Notes: a model not told the origin generated them from the sequence alone. DNA of 6,582 bases from Deltaproteobacteria bacterium (GCA_016874895.1 VGSX01000204.1:1-6582); one strand, 5' to 3'; counted from the first letter of the stretch, positions 1 to 6,519 are shown. Translations and numbers: made by a program.

Positions 1-559
1 GGAGGCGGTAGGTGTGGACGGTGTTGGTACTCAGGTGGTAGGCCTCGGCGATTTCCTTGACCGTGTGGCCCAGGGCCAGGTGGCGCAGCACCTGGATCTC
101 CCGGTTGGACAGGGAGTCCAGGGGGGAGCGGCTGCGGGCCCCCCCGGCCAGGTGCTGGGCCAGGGATTCCGCCGCGGAGTCGCTCAGGAAGCGCCCGCCC
201 TGGTGAACCTTGCGGATGGCTTTGACCAACTGCTCCGGCGCCGAGCGTTTGGTGATGTAGCCATTGGCCCCGGCCCCGATGGACCGCACCACGTACTGCT
301 CCTCTTCGTGCATGGTGAGGACGAGAATGGGTAATTTGGGGTAATAGTGCCGCAGCTGGCTGATGACCTCCAGGCCGTCCAGGCCGGGCATGGAAATGTC
401 GATGACCGCCACGTCCGGCCTGATCTCGTGCACCTGCTGGATGGCCTCCCGGCCGTCCGCGGCCTCGGCCACCACCTTCATGTCCCCCGAGTCCTCGATG
501 ATGCGGCGCAGGCCGCTCCTGACGATGGAGTGGTCGTCGGCCAGGAGAATCCTGATCAT
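1..559 (-). CDS. NarL/FixJ-family response regulator, partial (C-terminus beyond window)
   Basis: DNA-binding response regulator, the likely phosphoacceptor partner of the kinase just upstream. I translated 186 codons from ATG 559-557 (MIRILLADDH...) to the window edge without a stop. The receiver domain covers about residues 1-118: acidic pocket D8/D9, phosphoacceptor D54 in VIDISMPGLDG, T82 in LTMH and K104 in YITKR. After a short linker (about 122-147) a LuxR-type helix-turn-helix starts at LSNREIQVLRHLA (150-162) and runs through EIAEAYHLSTNTVHTYR at the edge. Family members are about 205-225 residues, so roughly 20-35 C-terminal residues, including part of the last helix, are missing only because the window ends. 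The start overlaps the kinase stop (ATGA, 556-559), and GGAGG lies 8 nt upstream inside the kinase gene, which points to translational coupling. Target genes cannot be read from the sequence. Confidence 0.95.
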   Translation of the reverse strand, partial: MIRILLADDHSIVRSGLRRIIEDSGDMKVVAEAADGREAIQQVHEIRPDVAVIDISMPGLDGLEVISQLRHYYPKLPILVLTMHEEEQYVVRSIGAGANGYITKRSAPEQLVKAIRKVHQGGRFLSDSAAESLAQHLAGGARSRSPLDSLSNREIQVLRHLALGHTVKEIAEAYHLSTNTVHTYRL

Positions 560-2274
560 GCCGCGGCCCTCCGGCCATTGAGGGGCAGGCGGAAACGGAC
601 CCGGGTGCCTTTGCCCGGCCGGGAGTGGAGTTCCAGGCTGCCCCCCACGAGGGCGGCCCGTTCCCGCATACCGGCCAGCCCCAGGCAATGGGAATCCTCC
701 AGGTCCTGGGGATTAAAACCCCGGCCGTTATCCCGGACGGTGAGGGTCAATAGATCATGCTGCACTTCCAGGGAGATTTTTACCTGGGTGGCGAAAGAGT
801 GGCGGGCCACATTGGTGAGGGCCTCCTGGGTGATGCGATAGGCCGCGGTGGCCACCAGGTCCTCCACCTCGATGAGGTTGCTGCGACTGAATTTGCAGGT
901 AATGCCGGTGCGTTTGGCAAAATCCTTGGTATACCAATCCAGGGCGTCGATGAGGCCGAAGTCGTCCAGCATGCCGGGGCGCAGGCGGATGGCCAGCCCC
1001 CGCACCTCGTCGATGGTCTTGTCGATGAGGTCGCACATGGCCAGGGCCCGGCCGGCGGCCTGGGCATCCTGGCCCCGCAGGCGCTCGCCCAGCCACACCG
1101 CATCCATGCGCAGGGCGGTGAGAATCTGGCCCAACTCATCGTGCAGCTCCCGGGCAATGGCCGTCCGTTCTTTCTCCTGGCCGGCCATGATGCTGCCGGA
1201 CAGGAGCCGCAGGCGTTCCTGGGCCTTTTTCAGTTCGGTGATATCCGTGGAAATGCCGCACAACCCCTCGGGGGCTCCTTCTTCGTTGTAAATGGGGAAC
1301 TTGACGGAAAGATAGGTGTGCCGGCCGTCCGGCAGCTGCATCTGTTCCTCCACCTGCAGGGGCTGACCCTCCCGGAGCACCCTGAGATCATGCCGGAAGA
1401 ACTGGTCCACCAGCTCCCGGGGGAAGACCTCGTGGTCGGCTTTCCCCTGGATCTCTTCGTTTTTGCAGCCCAGCAGCTCCTCGAAACGGGGATTCACCAG
1501 CTTATAGCGGCTGTGGCGGTCCTTGAGATACACCACGGCCGGGGTGTAGCGCAGGATGCTGGTGATGGCCCGGGTCCGCTCCCGCACCTGGCGCTCCAGA
1601 TCCCGGGAATAACGGCTTAATTCATCCCGGGCCCGCTTCAACTCCAGCTCGTTTTTCTTCCTCTCCGAAAGATCCCGGGCCACGCAGACACTGCCGATGG
1701 TGCGGCCGTTCTCCTTGAGCAGGCTGATGGAGATGTCCATGGGGACGATGCTGCCGTCCTTTTTCTTCATGGCGATTTCATATTCCCGCACCACGCCCTC
1801 CCGGCGCAAACGGGTGAGCATCCGCTCCAGGGCCTGGGGATCCGCGTACAACTCGGCCGCGGTCTTGCCCGTCAGCTCCTCGAAGCGGTAGCCGTAGATT
1901 TCCGCAGCCCGCCGGTTCCACAGGATAAAGCGGCCCTGGCGGTCCACGATGCCGATGGCGTCCACGGTATTGTCGATGACGTTCTCCAGGTAGTCCTTCA
2001 GCCGCTGCAGCTCTTCCTCGGCCCGTCTGCGCTCGTCGATCTCCTGCCGCAACTGTTCATTCGCCCGCACCAGCTCCAGGGTGCGCTCCTCGATGAGCTG
2101 CTCCAGTTCATCGTAGGCTTTGCGCAGGGTCTGCTTGAGGCGGCGGCGCTCATCGTCCAGGGCCTCGAGTTCCGCCAGGCGGCGCCGGAGCGCGGCCAGT
2201 TCCCAAAGGAGCTCTTCTTTGGTCTTGTCATCCTCGCCGGGGCGGGGATTGAGGTTGTGAGGCAGTGAGGCCAT
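556..2274 (-). CDS. Soluble PAS-PAS sensor histidine kinase, NarX/HisKA_3 type
   Basis: Sensor kinase of a two-component system, 572 residues. There is no signal peptide or hydrophobic segment, so it is probably cytoplasmic. Residues about 16-94 are a charged coiled coil rich in Leu/Glu/Arg. PAS 1 spans about 95-204 (DAIGIVDRQGRFILWN, then ARDLSERKK). A second helical stretch covers about 205-236, and PAS 2 about 237-350 (PAVVYLKDRHSRYKLVN, ending GISTDITELKK). The dimerisation domain is HisKA_3: H378 in ARELHDELGQ is the expected phosphorylated histidine. The ATPase domain shows an N box (EALTNVARH, N488), G1 DNGRGF (515-520), GLAGMRERA (532-540) and GKGT (554-557), so it looks catalytically intact. 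The PAS domains have no obvious haem or iron-sulfur signature, so the ligand is unknown. The ATG start is preceded by GGAG four nt away. The gene overlaps the response regulator by 4 nt. It lies 290 nt downstream of the transcarboxylase block in the same direction, apparently with its own promoter. Confidence 0.95.
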   Translation of the reverse strand: MASLPHNLNPRPGEDDKTKEELLWELAALRRRLAELEALDDERRRLKQTLRKAYDELEQLIEERTLELVRANEQLRQEIDERRRAEEELQRLKDYLENVIDNTVDAIGIVDRQGRFILWNRRAAEIYGYRFEELTGKTAAELYADPQALERMLTRLRREGVVREYEIAMKKKDGSIVPMDISISLLKENGRTIGSVCVARDLSERKKNELELKRARDELSRYSRDLERQVRERTRAITSILRYTPAVVYLKDRHSRYKLVNPRFEELLGCKNEEIQGKADHEVFPRELVDQFFRHDLRVLREGQPLQVEEQMQLPDGRHTYLSVKFPIYNEEGAPEGLCGISTDITELKKAQERLRLLSGSIMAGQEKERTAIARELHDELGQILTALRMDAVWLGERLRGQDAQAAGRALAMCDLIDKTIDEVRGLAIRLRPGMLDDFGLIDALDWYTKDFAKRTGITCKFSRSNLIEVEDLVATAAYRITQEALTNVARHSFATQVKISLEVQHDLLTLTVRDNGRGFNPQDLEDSHCLGLAGMRERAALVGGSLELHSRPGKGTRVRFRLPLNGRRAAA

Positions 2275-2311
2275 GTCTCTCCGAAAAGTTTGTGGCGTTA
2301 AGCGATCTATT

Positions 2312-2340
2312 TGTAGGGGCGGGGTAACCCCGCCCCTACA
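2312..2340. repeat. Perfect palindrome, 13-bp arms, in leader of kinase gene
   Basis: Arms 2312-2324 (TGTAGGGGCGGGG) and 2328-2340 are exact reverse complements separated by TAA. As RNA this is a very stable hairpin on either strand, ending 37 nt upstream of the kinase start. No T-run follows on either strand, so it is not a standard intrinsic terminator. Palindromes built on GTAGGGGCG/CGCCCCTAC are, to my knowledge, common as dispersed intergenic repeats in many bacteria. That it is one of these is an inference; it could instead act as a leader structure for the kinase mRNA. Confidence 0.75.
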
Positions 2341-2396
2341 GCCTGAGATTTGCGGGGTAAAACTGCCCCCGACGATATTTTAATTAATTATGTAAA

Positions 2397-2425
2397 AATA
2401 TAATTATTGATTCTAAAAATGTTTA
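2397..2425 (-). promoter_or_regulatory. Candidate sigma-70 promoter for the kinase/regulator genes
   Basis: On the minus strand TAAACA (2425-2420, 4 of 6 consensus) and TATATT (2402-2397, 5 of 6) are separated by 17 nt inside the most AT-rich part of the window (about 2375-2425). Transcription would start near 2390, giving a leader of about 115 nt that contains the 2312-2340 palindrome. A shifted alternative uses CATAAT at 2392-2387. AT-richness makes chance matches likely, so the region is more credible than the exact boxes. Confidence 0.35.
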
Positions 2426-2522
2426 CCCACAACTGTCAGAAAGAGAAGGCATTTTAGGGTAGCGATGAAAAAGTCCGATCATTGGCAAGGCCGAAGGGCC
2501 TGATGCAGTTGCGGCTTCGATA

Positions 2523-2554
2523 GGGGAGGGGCCCAGATCTCAAGCCCCTCCTCC
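2523..2554 (-). terminator. GC-rich hairpin after the transcarboxylase genes, probable terminator
   Basis: Starting 10 nt past the stop of the biotinylated subunit, 2544-2551 (GCCCCTCC) pairs exactly with 2525-2532 across an 11-nt loop, and two more pairs form past one bulged base. No T-run follows directly. A smaller hairpin (arms 2488-2492 and 2497-2501) and a five-T run on the minus strand (2472-2468) lie further downstream. Position fits the end of an operon, but without an adjacent U tract it may be a weak or Rho-assisted terminator, or a 3' stabilising structure. Confidence 0.5.
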
Positions 2555-2564
2555 CGGATGTCGG

Positions 2565-4511
2565 TTACTTGCTGATTACCAGAAGAATGGCGTCCTTGGC
2601 CACGCTGGCCCCGGGCTCGAAGTTGATGCTCTTGACGACGCCGGACGCCGGGGCGGTGAGGGAATTCTGCATCTTCATGGCTTCCAGGATGCACACCGGG
2701 TCGCCGGTATTCACTTTGTCCCCCTCCTTGACGCTGTAGCTGATGACCATCCCCGGCATGGGGGCCCGCAGGGGTACCTCGCCGGCTCCCAAGGCCTCGG
2801 CGGCCGGGGCCGCGGGGGCGGGTTTGGCCGCCGGGGCTGGCCGGGGGGCCGGGGCCGCGGGTTGAGGCGCGGCCATGGGGGCGATGCCGGTGATGACCGG
2901 GGCGCCGGAGGTGCATTCCACTTCAACCTCGAAGTACTGATTGTCCACGAAGACGTTGAAGGTGCGCAGGCCCGGACCCTTTTCCGGGGCCGACTTTTCC
3001 AGGTTGTTCAGATATTCTTTAATTTGGGCAAAGAGGTTTTTCTTCTTGATGGCCTGGTTAACTTCGTCTTCCAGCTTTATCTGCTCCAGGGTCTTGCCCT
3101 TGACCTCTTCGGGGATGGGTTCCAAACCATACTTCCATTTCAGGAAGCGCATGCCGGTGGTGGGATACAGGGCATAGATGAGGATATCCCCGTCATTTTT
3201 GGCGATGCCCTTGGTATCGGTCACGGCCTTGTCCCATTCCGGCTCCAGAATATCTCCGGGCCGTTTGGTGGTGGGTTCTTCGCCCCGTTCGTAGCCCTTG
3301 AGGATGGCTTTCTGCACTTCCGGGTCCAGGGGGGCAGGGGTTTTGCCGTACAGGCCGAAGGCCAGGCCCTTGGTTTCCGCAGTCACCTGTTTATAGCGCC
3401 CGAAGAGCACGTTCATCACCGCCTGGATGCCCACGATCTGGCTGGTGGGGGTGACCAGGGGCGGGTAGCCCAGTTCCCGGCGGGTGTTGGGCAGCTCTTC
3501 CATAACCTCGTGGATGCGGTCCAGGGCGTTGAGTTCCTTGAGCTGGTTCACCAGGTTGGAATACATGCCGCCGGGGATCTGGTGCAGGAGCACCCCGGTG
3601 TCGATCTGGGCCATCTTGCTGGTATCCAACAGGTCGCGATACTTGACCGCCACCTTCTCCAGGTCGTAGCCGATATCGATGAGCTCGGCCAGGTTCATGT
3701 CAGTTTCCCGGTCGGTGCCCTCCACCGCCACCACCAGGGGTTCGATGGCCGGCTGCGAGGTGCGCAGGGCAAAGGGCGACAGACAGGTGTCCACCACGTC
3801 CACCCCGGCTTTAATGGCCATGAGGTAGCTCATGGAGCCGGAGCCGCTGGTGTAGTGGGTATGGAACTCCACGGGAATCTTGATGGTCTCTTTCATGCCC
3901 TTGATGATGGCGTAGGCGTCTTCGGGGGAGCACATGCCGGCCATGTCTTTCAGGACCACCGAATCCGCGCCCATCTCTTCGCACTTTTTGGCGAAATCGA
4001 TGTAGTATTCCAGGTTAAAGATGGGCCCGCCCATGCGCCGCTGGGTCAGGGAGTAGCACACCGCGGCCTGGAAGTGGGCCATGAGACCCTCTTTCTTGGC
4101 ATCCATCAGGGCCTTGACGGCCACTTCCCAGTTGCGCATGTCATTAAGGGCGTCAAAGACCCGGAAGATATCCACCCCGGCTTCAGCGGTGTAGCGTACG
4201 AAACGGTAGGTGAGATCATCGGCGTAGTTGCGATAGCCCACCAGGTTCTGGCCCCGCAACAGCATCATGGTGGGAGTTTTTTTCAGGATGCCCTTGATGG
4301 TGCGGATCCGTTCCCAGGGATCGTCACCCAGAAACCGGTGGGTGGTGTCGAAGGTGGCGCCGCCCCACACTTCCAGGGCAAAGTAGCCCATCTCATCCAT
4401 GCGTTCCATGAAGGGGAAGATGTCCTCTGAGCGCATCCGGGTGGCCAAGAGGGATTGATGGCCGTCCCTGAAGGTGGTGTCCGTAAATTTGATGGGGTTT
4501 TTCCCAGCCAT
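2565..4511 (-). CDS. oadA: Biotin-dependent pyruvate/oxaloacetate carboxyltransferase with fused biotin carrier (transcarboxylase 5S+1.3S, OadA/PycB type)
   Basis: Transfers the carboxyl group between carboxybiotin and pyruvate/oxaloacetate. The protein has 648 residues, usual for OadA/PycB. Residues about 8-270 form the TIM-barrel carboxyltransferase domain: TDTTFRDGHQS (10-20, D11 a metal ligand), K188 in VVLKDMAG (the lysine carbamylated in this family) and the HTH metal motif H217/H219. A conserved PYC/OADA domain follows to about residue 500. A Pro/Ala-rich linker (about 545-578) leads to a biotinyl domain with the biotin lysine K613 in EAMKMQN. All key residues are present. The ATG start has GGAG six nt upstream. 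In Propionibacterium transcarboxylase the 5S and 1.3S parts are separate proteins; here they are joined, as in OadA and PycB. The acyl-CoA carboxyltransferase two genes upstream, and the lack of a biotin carboxylase, favour transcarboxylase over pyruvate carboxylase. A role with OadB-type pump subunits encoded elsewhere remains possible. Symbol by family resemblance. Confidence 0.93.
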   Translation of the reverse strand: MAGKNPIKFTDTTFRDGHQSLLATRMRSEDIFPFMERMDEMGYFALEVWGGATFDTTHRFLGDDPWERIRTIKGILKKTPTMMLLRGQNLVGYRNYADDLTYRFVRYTAEAGVDIFRVFDALNDMRNWEVAVKALMDAKKEGLMAHFQAAVCYSLTQRRMGGPIFNLEYYIDFAKKCEEMGADSVVLKDMAGMCSPEDAYAIIKGMKETIKIPVEFHTHYTSGSGSMSYLMAIKAGVDVVDTCLSPFALRTSQPAIEPLVVAVEGTDRETDMNLAELIDIGYDLEKVAVKYRDLLDTSKMAQIDTGVLLHQIPGGMYSNLVNQLKELNALDRIHEVMEELPNTRRELGYPPLVTPTSQIVGIQAVMNVLFGRYKQVTAETKGLAFGLYGKTPAPLDPEVQKAILKGYERGEEPTTKRPGDILEPEWDKAVTDTKGIAKNDGDILIYALYPTTGMRFLKWKYGLEPIPEEVKGKTLEQIKLEDEVNQAIKKKNLFAQIKEYLNNLEKSAPEKGPGLRTFNVFVDNQYFEVEVECTSGAPVITGIAPMAAPQPAAPAPRPAPAAKPAPAAPAAEALGAGEVPLRAPMPGMVISYSVKEGDKVNTGDPVCILEAMKMQNSLTAPASGVVKSINFEPGASVAKDAILLVISK

Positions 4512-4576
4512 ATATGACTCCTATTCTCGATTAATAGTTTTCAGGTTAAAAAACCGAACGCTCGGCCGTAACTGTT

Positions 4577-4783
4577 TTATTTAAAGCTGCGGCGCTGCAT
4601 CAAATGGCGTAATTGCATGGCTTCCTGCCGGCCGGACAAGGCCCAGAGGTTCACCGGCGGTCCGGGCGCCGGGGCCGCCAGAGCCAGGGCCTGTTGCTGG
4701 CTGGCGGCAGCCTCTTCATCGGCCAAAAACGATTGTATGGCGCCGCTGATGGCCGCCAGGATCTGGGGTTTGATGGGGCTCAT
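4577..4783 (-). CDS. Small transcarboxylase-associated protein (MmdE / OadG C-terminus-like)
   Basis: A 68-residue soluble protein between the two carboxyltransferase genes. It is probably real: GAGGAG sits 7 nt before the ATG, the gene fills its slot with gaps of 66 and 65 nt, and it has three clear parts. Residues 4-24 form a likely amphipathic helix (PQILAAISGAIQSFLADEE), 25-44 an Ala/Gln/Pro linker, and 45-65 a basic helix with Trp47 and a W-x-x-x-G-R pattern (NLWALSGRQEAMQLR). From memory, the helix, Ala/Pro linker and W...GR tail recall the C-terminal part of the delta (OadG-like) subunit and the tiny epsilon subunit MmdE of sodium-pumping methylmalonyl-CoA decarboxylase. There the small subunit stabilises the complex and is not catalytic. 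The membrane helix of OadG is absent. I infer an assembly or scaffold role joining the two carboxyltransferases; this has not been tested by homology search. Confidence 0.75.
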   Translation of the reverse strand: MSPIKPQILAAISGAIQSFLADEEAAASQQQALALAAPAPGPPVNLWALSGRQEAMQLRHLMQRRSFK

Positions 4784-4811
4784 AAATATTCTCCTCGTGG
4801 ACGCTGAGCCT

Positions 4812-4831
4812 GAAGCAGGGGCACCTGCTTC
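4812..4831 (-). other. Hairpin in gap between carboxyltransferase and small gene
   Basis: Arms 4812-4819 (GAAGCAGG) and 4824-4831 are exact reverse complements with a 4-nt loop, an 8-bp stem lying 28 nt before the small gene's start codon. No T-run follows, so it is not a standard terminator. It may protect or process the mRNA, or tune expression of the downstream genes. An alternative 7-bp pairing (4817-4823 with 4844-4850) would exclude it. Confidence 0.5.
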
Positions 4832-4849
4832 CGGAATACTGCCTGCCCC

Positions 4850-6403
4850 TTAAACCGGGATATTCCCGTGTTTTTTGGGAGGCAGGGTCTGGCGCTTGGT
4901 GGACAGGATTTCCAGGGCCTCGATGAGCCGGGGCCGGGTCTGGCGGGGGATGATGACCTGATCCACGAACCCCCGGGACGCGGCTATATAAGGATTGTAA
5001 AGGAGATTCTGGTAATTCTCGATAATCTCCTTGGACTTGGCCTTGGGATCGTCCGCCTCTTTGATCTCTTTGCGGAAGATGACATTGGCCGCGCCTTCGG
5101 CCCCCATGACGGCGATCTCGGCGGTGGGCCAGGCAATGACCATATCCGCGCCCAGGTCCTGGGAGCACATGGCCAGATAGCTGCCGCCGTAGTCTTTCCG
5201 GGTGATCAGGGTGATTTTGGGCACCGTGGCTTCGGAATAACACCACAGGAGTTTTGCCCCGTGCCGGATGATGCCGTGCCACTCCTGGTCGCTGCCCGGC
5301 AGGTAGCCGGGAACGTCGGCGATGGTCAGGAGGGGGATGTTAAAGGCGTCGCAGAACCGGATGAACCGGGTGGCCTTATCCGCCGCGTCCACGTCCAGGC
5401 AACCGGCCAGCACCCGGGGCTGGTTGGCGATGATGCCGATGCTGCGGCCATTGAGGCGGGCGAAGCCCACGATGATATTCTGGGCGTAATAATGGTGCGG
5501 TTCGAAGAAGTCGCCGTTGTCCACCAGCGACCGGATCAGGTCATGCATATCATAGGAAGCCGTGGGACTGTCGGGCACCAGGGCATCCAGGGCCGGGTCT
5601 TCCCGATTACTCGGGTCCGCACAGGGCACCCGGGGAGGGTCTTCCATGTTGTTGCTGGGTAGAAAGCTCAGCAGCCGCTTGATCTGGTCCAGGCAGTCCT
5701 GGTCGTTTTCACAGGCGAAATGGGCCACCCCGCTTTTGGTGTTGTGGGTCATGCAGCCGCCCAGATCCTCGAAGGTGATCACTTCGCCGGTGACGCTTTT
5801 GATCACGTCCGGGCCGGTGATGAACATATACGAGGTGTTCTTCACCATGAAAATGAAATCGGTCATGGCCGGAGAGTACACCGCGCCCCCGGCGGTGGGC
5901 CCCATGATGGCCGAGACCTGGGGGATGACCCCGGAGGAAATGGCGTTGCGATAGAAAATCTGGCCGTAGGCCGAGAGGCTGTCCACGCCTTCCTGAATCC
6001 GGGCCCCGCCGGAGTCGTTCAGCCCCACGAAAGGTATCCCGGCTTTAAGGGCCAGATCCATGACCTTGGTGATCTTCTTGGAGTGCATCTCCCCCAGGGA
6101 ACCGGCCCGGGAGGTGAAATCCTGGGCAAAGGCGGCCACCGGACGGCCGTTCACCATGCCGAAGCCGGTGATCACCCCGTCCGCCGGAATCTCCAGCTTT
6201 TCCATGCCGAAATTGACGCACCGGTGTTTGACAAAGATATCGGTTTCCCGAAAGGTCCCCGGGTCGAAAAAATAATCCAGGCGTTCCCGGGCCGTGAGCT
6301 TGCCGGTCTCATGCTGTTTGGCAACAGCCTTCGGACCCCCCATGGCCTTGATGTGGGCTTCTTTCTCCTGTAATTCCTGGATCTTTTGGGCCACTGTCTT
6401 CAT
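4850..6403 (-). CDS. mmdA: Acyl-CoA carboxyltransferase, methylmalonyl-CoA type (transcarboxylase 12S / MmdA / PccB family)
   Basis: Moves carboxyl groups between (S)-methylmalonyl-CoA/propionyl-CoA and biotin, the second half-reaction of a transcarboxylase or the alpha subunit of methylmalonyl-CoA decarboxylase. The protein has 517 residues, the usual size. It has the two crotonase-like halves of the family: the N half with SGGARIQEG (131-139) and GPTAGGAVYSPA (168-179), glycine-rich stretches that form the acyl-CoA pocket, and the C half with ADVPGYLPG (362-370), GGSYLAM (406-412) and AWPTAEIAVMGAEGAAN (424-440). It ends KKHGNIPV, typical of propionyl/methylmalonyl-CoA members. The ATG at 6403 was chosen because GGAG lies 6 nt upstream; an in-frame TTG at 6451 would add 16 residues but falls inside a hairpin and adds sequence without family character. 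First gene of the block. Acyl-CoA specificity (propionyl, acetyl, glutaconyl) is inferred from context; propionyl/methylmalonyl is most likely. Confidence 0.93.
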   Translation of the reverse strand: MKTVAQKIQELQEKEAHIKAMGGPKAVAKQHETGKLTARERLDYFFDPGTFRETDIFVKHRCVNFGMEKLEIPADGVITGFGMVNGRPVAAFAQDFTSRAGSLGEMHSKKITKVMDLALKAGIPFVGLNDSGGARIQEGVDSLSAYGQIFYRNAISSGVIPQVSAIMGPTAGGAVYSPAMTDFIFMVKNTSYMFITGPDVIKSVTGEVITFEDLGGCMTHNTKSGVAHFACENDQDCLDQIKRLLSFLPSNNMEDPPRVPCADPSNREDPALDALVPDSPTASYDMHDLIRSLVDNGDFFEPHHYYAQNIIVGFARLNGRSIGIIANQPRVLAGCLDVDAADKATRFIRFCDAFNIPLLTIADVPGYLPGSDQEWHGIIRHGAKLLWCYSEATVPKITLITRKDYGGSYLAMCSQDLGADMVIAWPTAEIAVMGAEGAANVIFRKEIKEADDPKAKSKEIIENYQNLLYNPYIAASRGFVDQVIIPRQTRPRLIEALEILSTKRQTLPPKKHGNIPV

Positions 6404-6409
6404 AGGCGA

Positions 6410-6413
6410 CTCC
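6410..6413 (-). promoter_or_regulatory. Ribosome binding site deciding the carboxyltransferase start
   Basis: GGAG on the minus strand stands 6 nt before ATG 6403-6401. The only other upstream purine-rich motif (TAGGAGA, near 6427-6433) is 13 nt from an in-frame GTG and downstream of the in-frame TTG, so neither alternative start is as well served. Confidence 0.8.
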
Positions 6414-6434
6414 ACTGTGTAATAGTATCTCCTA

Positions 6435-6457
6435 CTGCCCTTGCTGGCCAAGGGCAG
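6435..6457 (-). other. Leader hairpin upstream of the transcarboxylase genes
   Basis: Arms 6435-6443 (CTGCCCTTG) and 6449-6457 are exact reverse complements, giving a 9-bp stem with a 5-nt loop in the 5' leader, 31 nt before the start codon. No T-run follows, so termination is unlikely. It may stabilise the mRNA 5' end or shape access to the ribosome binding site. It matches no riboswitch class I can recognise. Confidence 0.55.
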
Positions 6458-6490
6458 GGGATGGTTGCCGATTTTTCCACGGACGCGTTG

Positions 6491-6519
6491 ATTTTAGCAA
6501 AGGTAACAGAACCTGGGAA
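6491..6519 (-). promoter_or_regulatory. Candidate sigma-70 promoter of the transcarboxylase operon
   Basis: On the minus strand TTCCCA (6519-6514, 4 of 6) and TAAAAT (6496-6491, 5 of 6) are 17 nt apart, and a TGC before the -10 box makes it an extended -10. Transcription would start near 6484, giving a leader of about 80 nt that contains the 6435-6457 hairpin. A second possibility further upstream pairs TTGACA (6555-6550) with TGTGAT (6533-6528) over 16 nt. Both are consensus matches judged by eye. Confidence 0.5.

Noticed and set aside
14..841. Plus-strand open frames at 14-334 and 347-841
   Set aside because: They lie opposite the response regulator and the end of the kinase, whose minus-strand translations contain clear receiver, helix-turn-helix and ATPase motifs.
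757..1620. Plus-strand open frame of 287 codons opposite the kinase catalytic region
   Set aside because: Antisense of conserved kinase motifs; composition is typical of a shadow frame.
2312..2340. Reading the 29-nt palindrome as an intrinsic terminator
   Set aside because: No T-run follows on either strand, and on the minus strand it lies in the leader just before the kinase start.
2399..2404. Perfect TATAAT on the plus strand in the AT-rich gap
   Set aside because: No matching -35 box that I trust and no plus-strand gene downstream; expected by chance in such AT-rich DNA.
2862..4430. Long plus-strand open frame of 522 codons opposite the biotinylated carboxyltransferase
   Set aside because: It mirrors a well-conserved minus-strand gene in GC-rich DNA with few stop codons; the translation is His/Gly/Val-rich with no recognisable domain.
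4868..5662. Plus-strand open frame of 264 codons opposite the acyl-CoA carboxyltransferase
   Set aside because: Same antisense shadow effect; the opposite strand codes for an intact enzyme with all family motifs.
6404..6451. N-terminal extension of the carboxyltransferase from a TTG at 6451
   Set aside because: The TTG lies in a hairpin arm, lacks a well-placed ribosome binding site, and the 16 extra residues (Arg/Tyr-rich) do not resemble the family's N-terminus; ATG 6403 has GGAG at ideal spacing.
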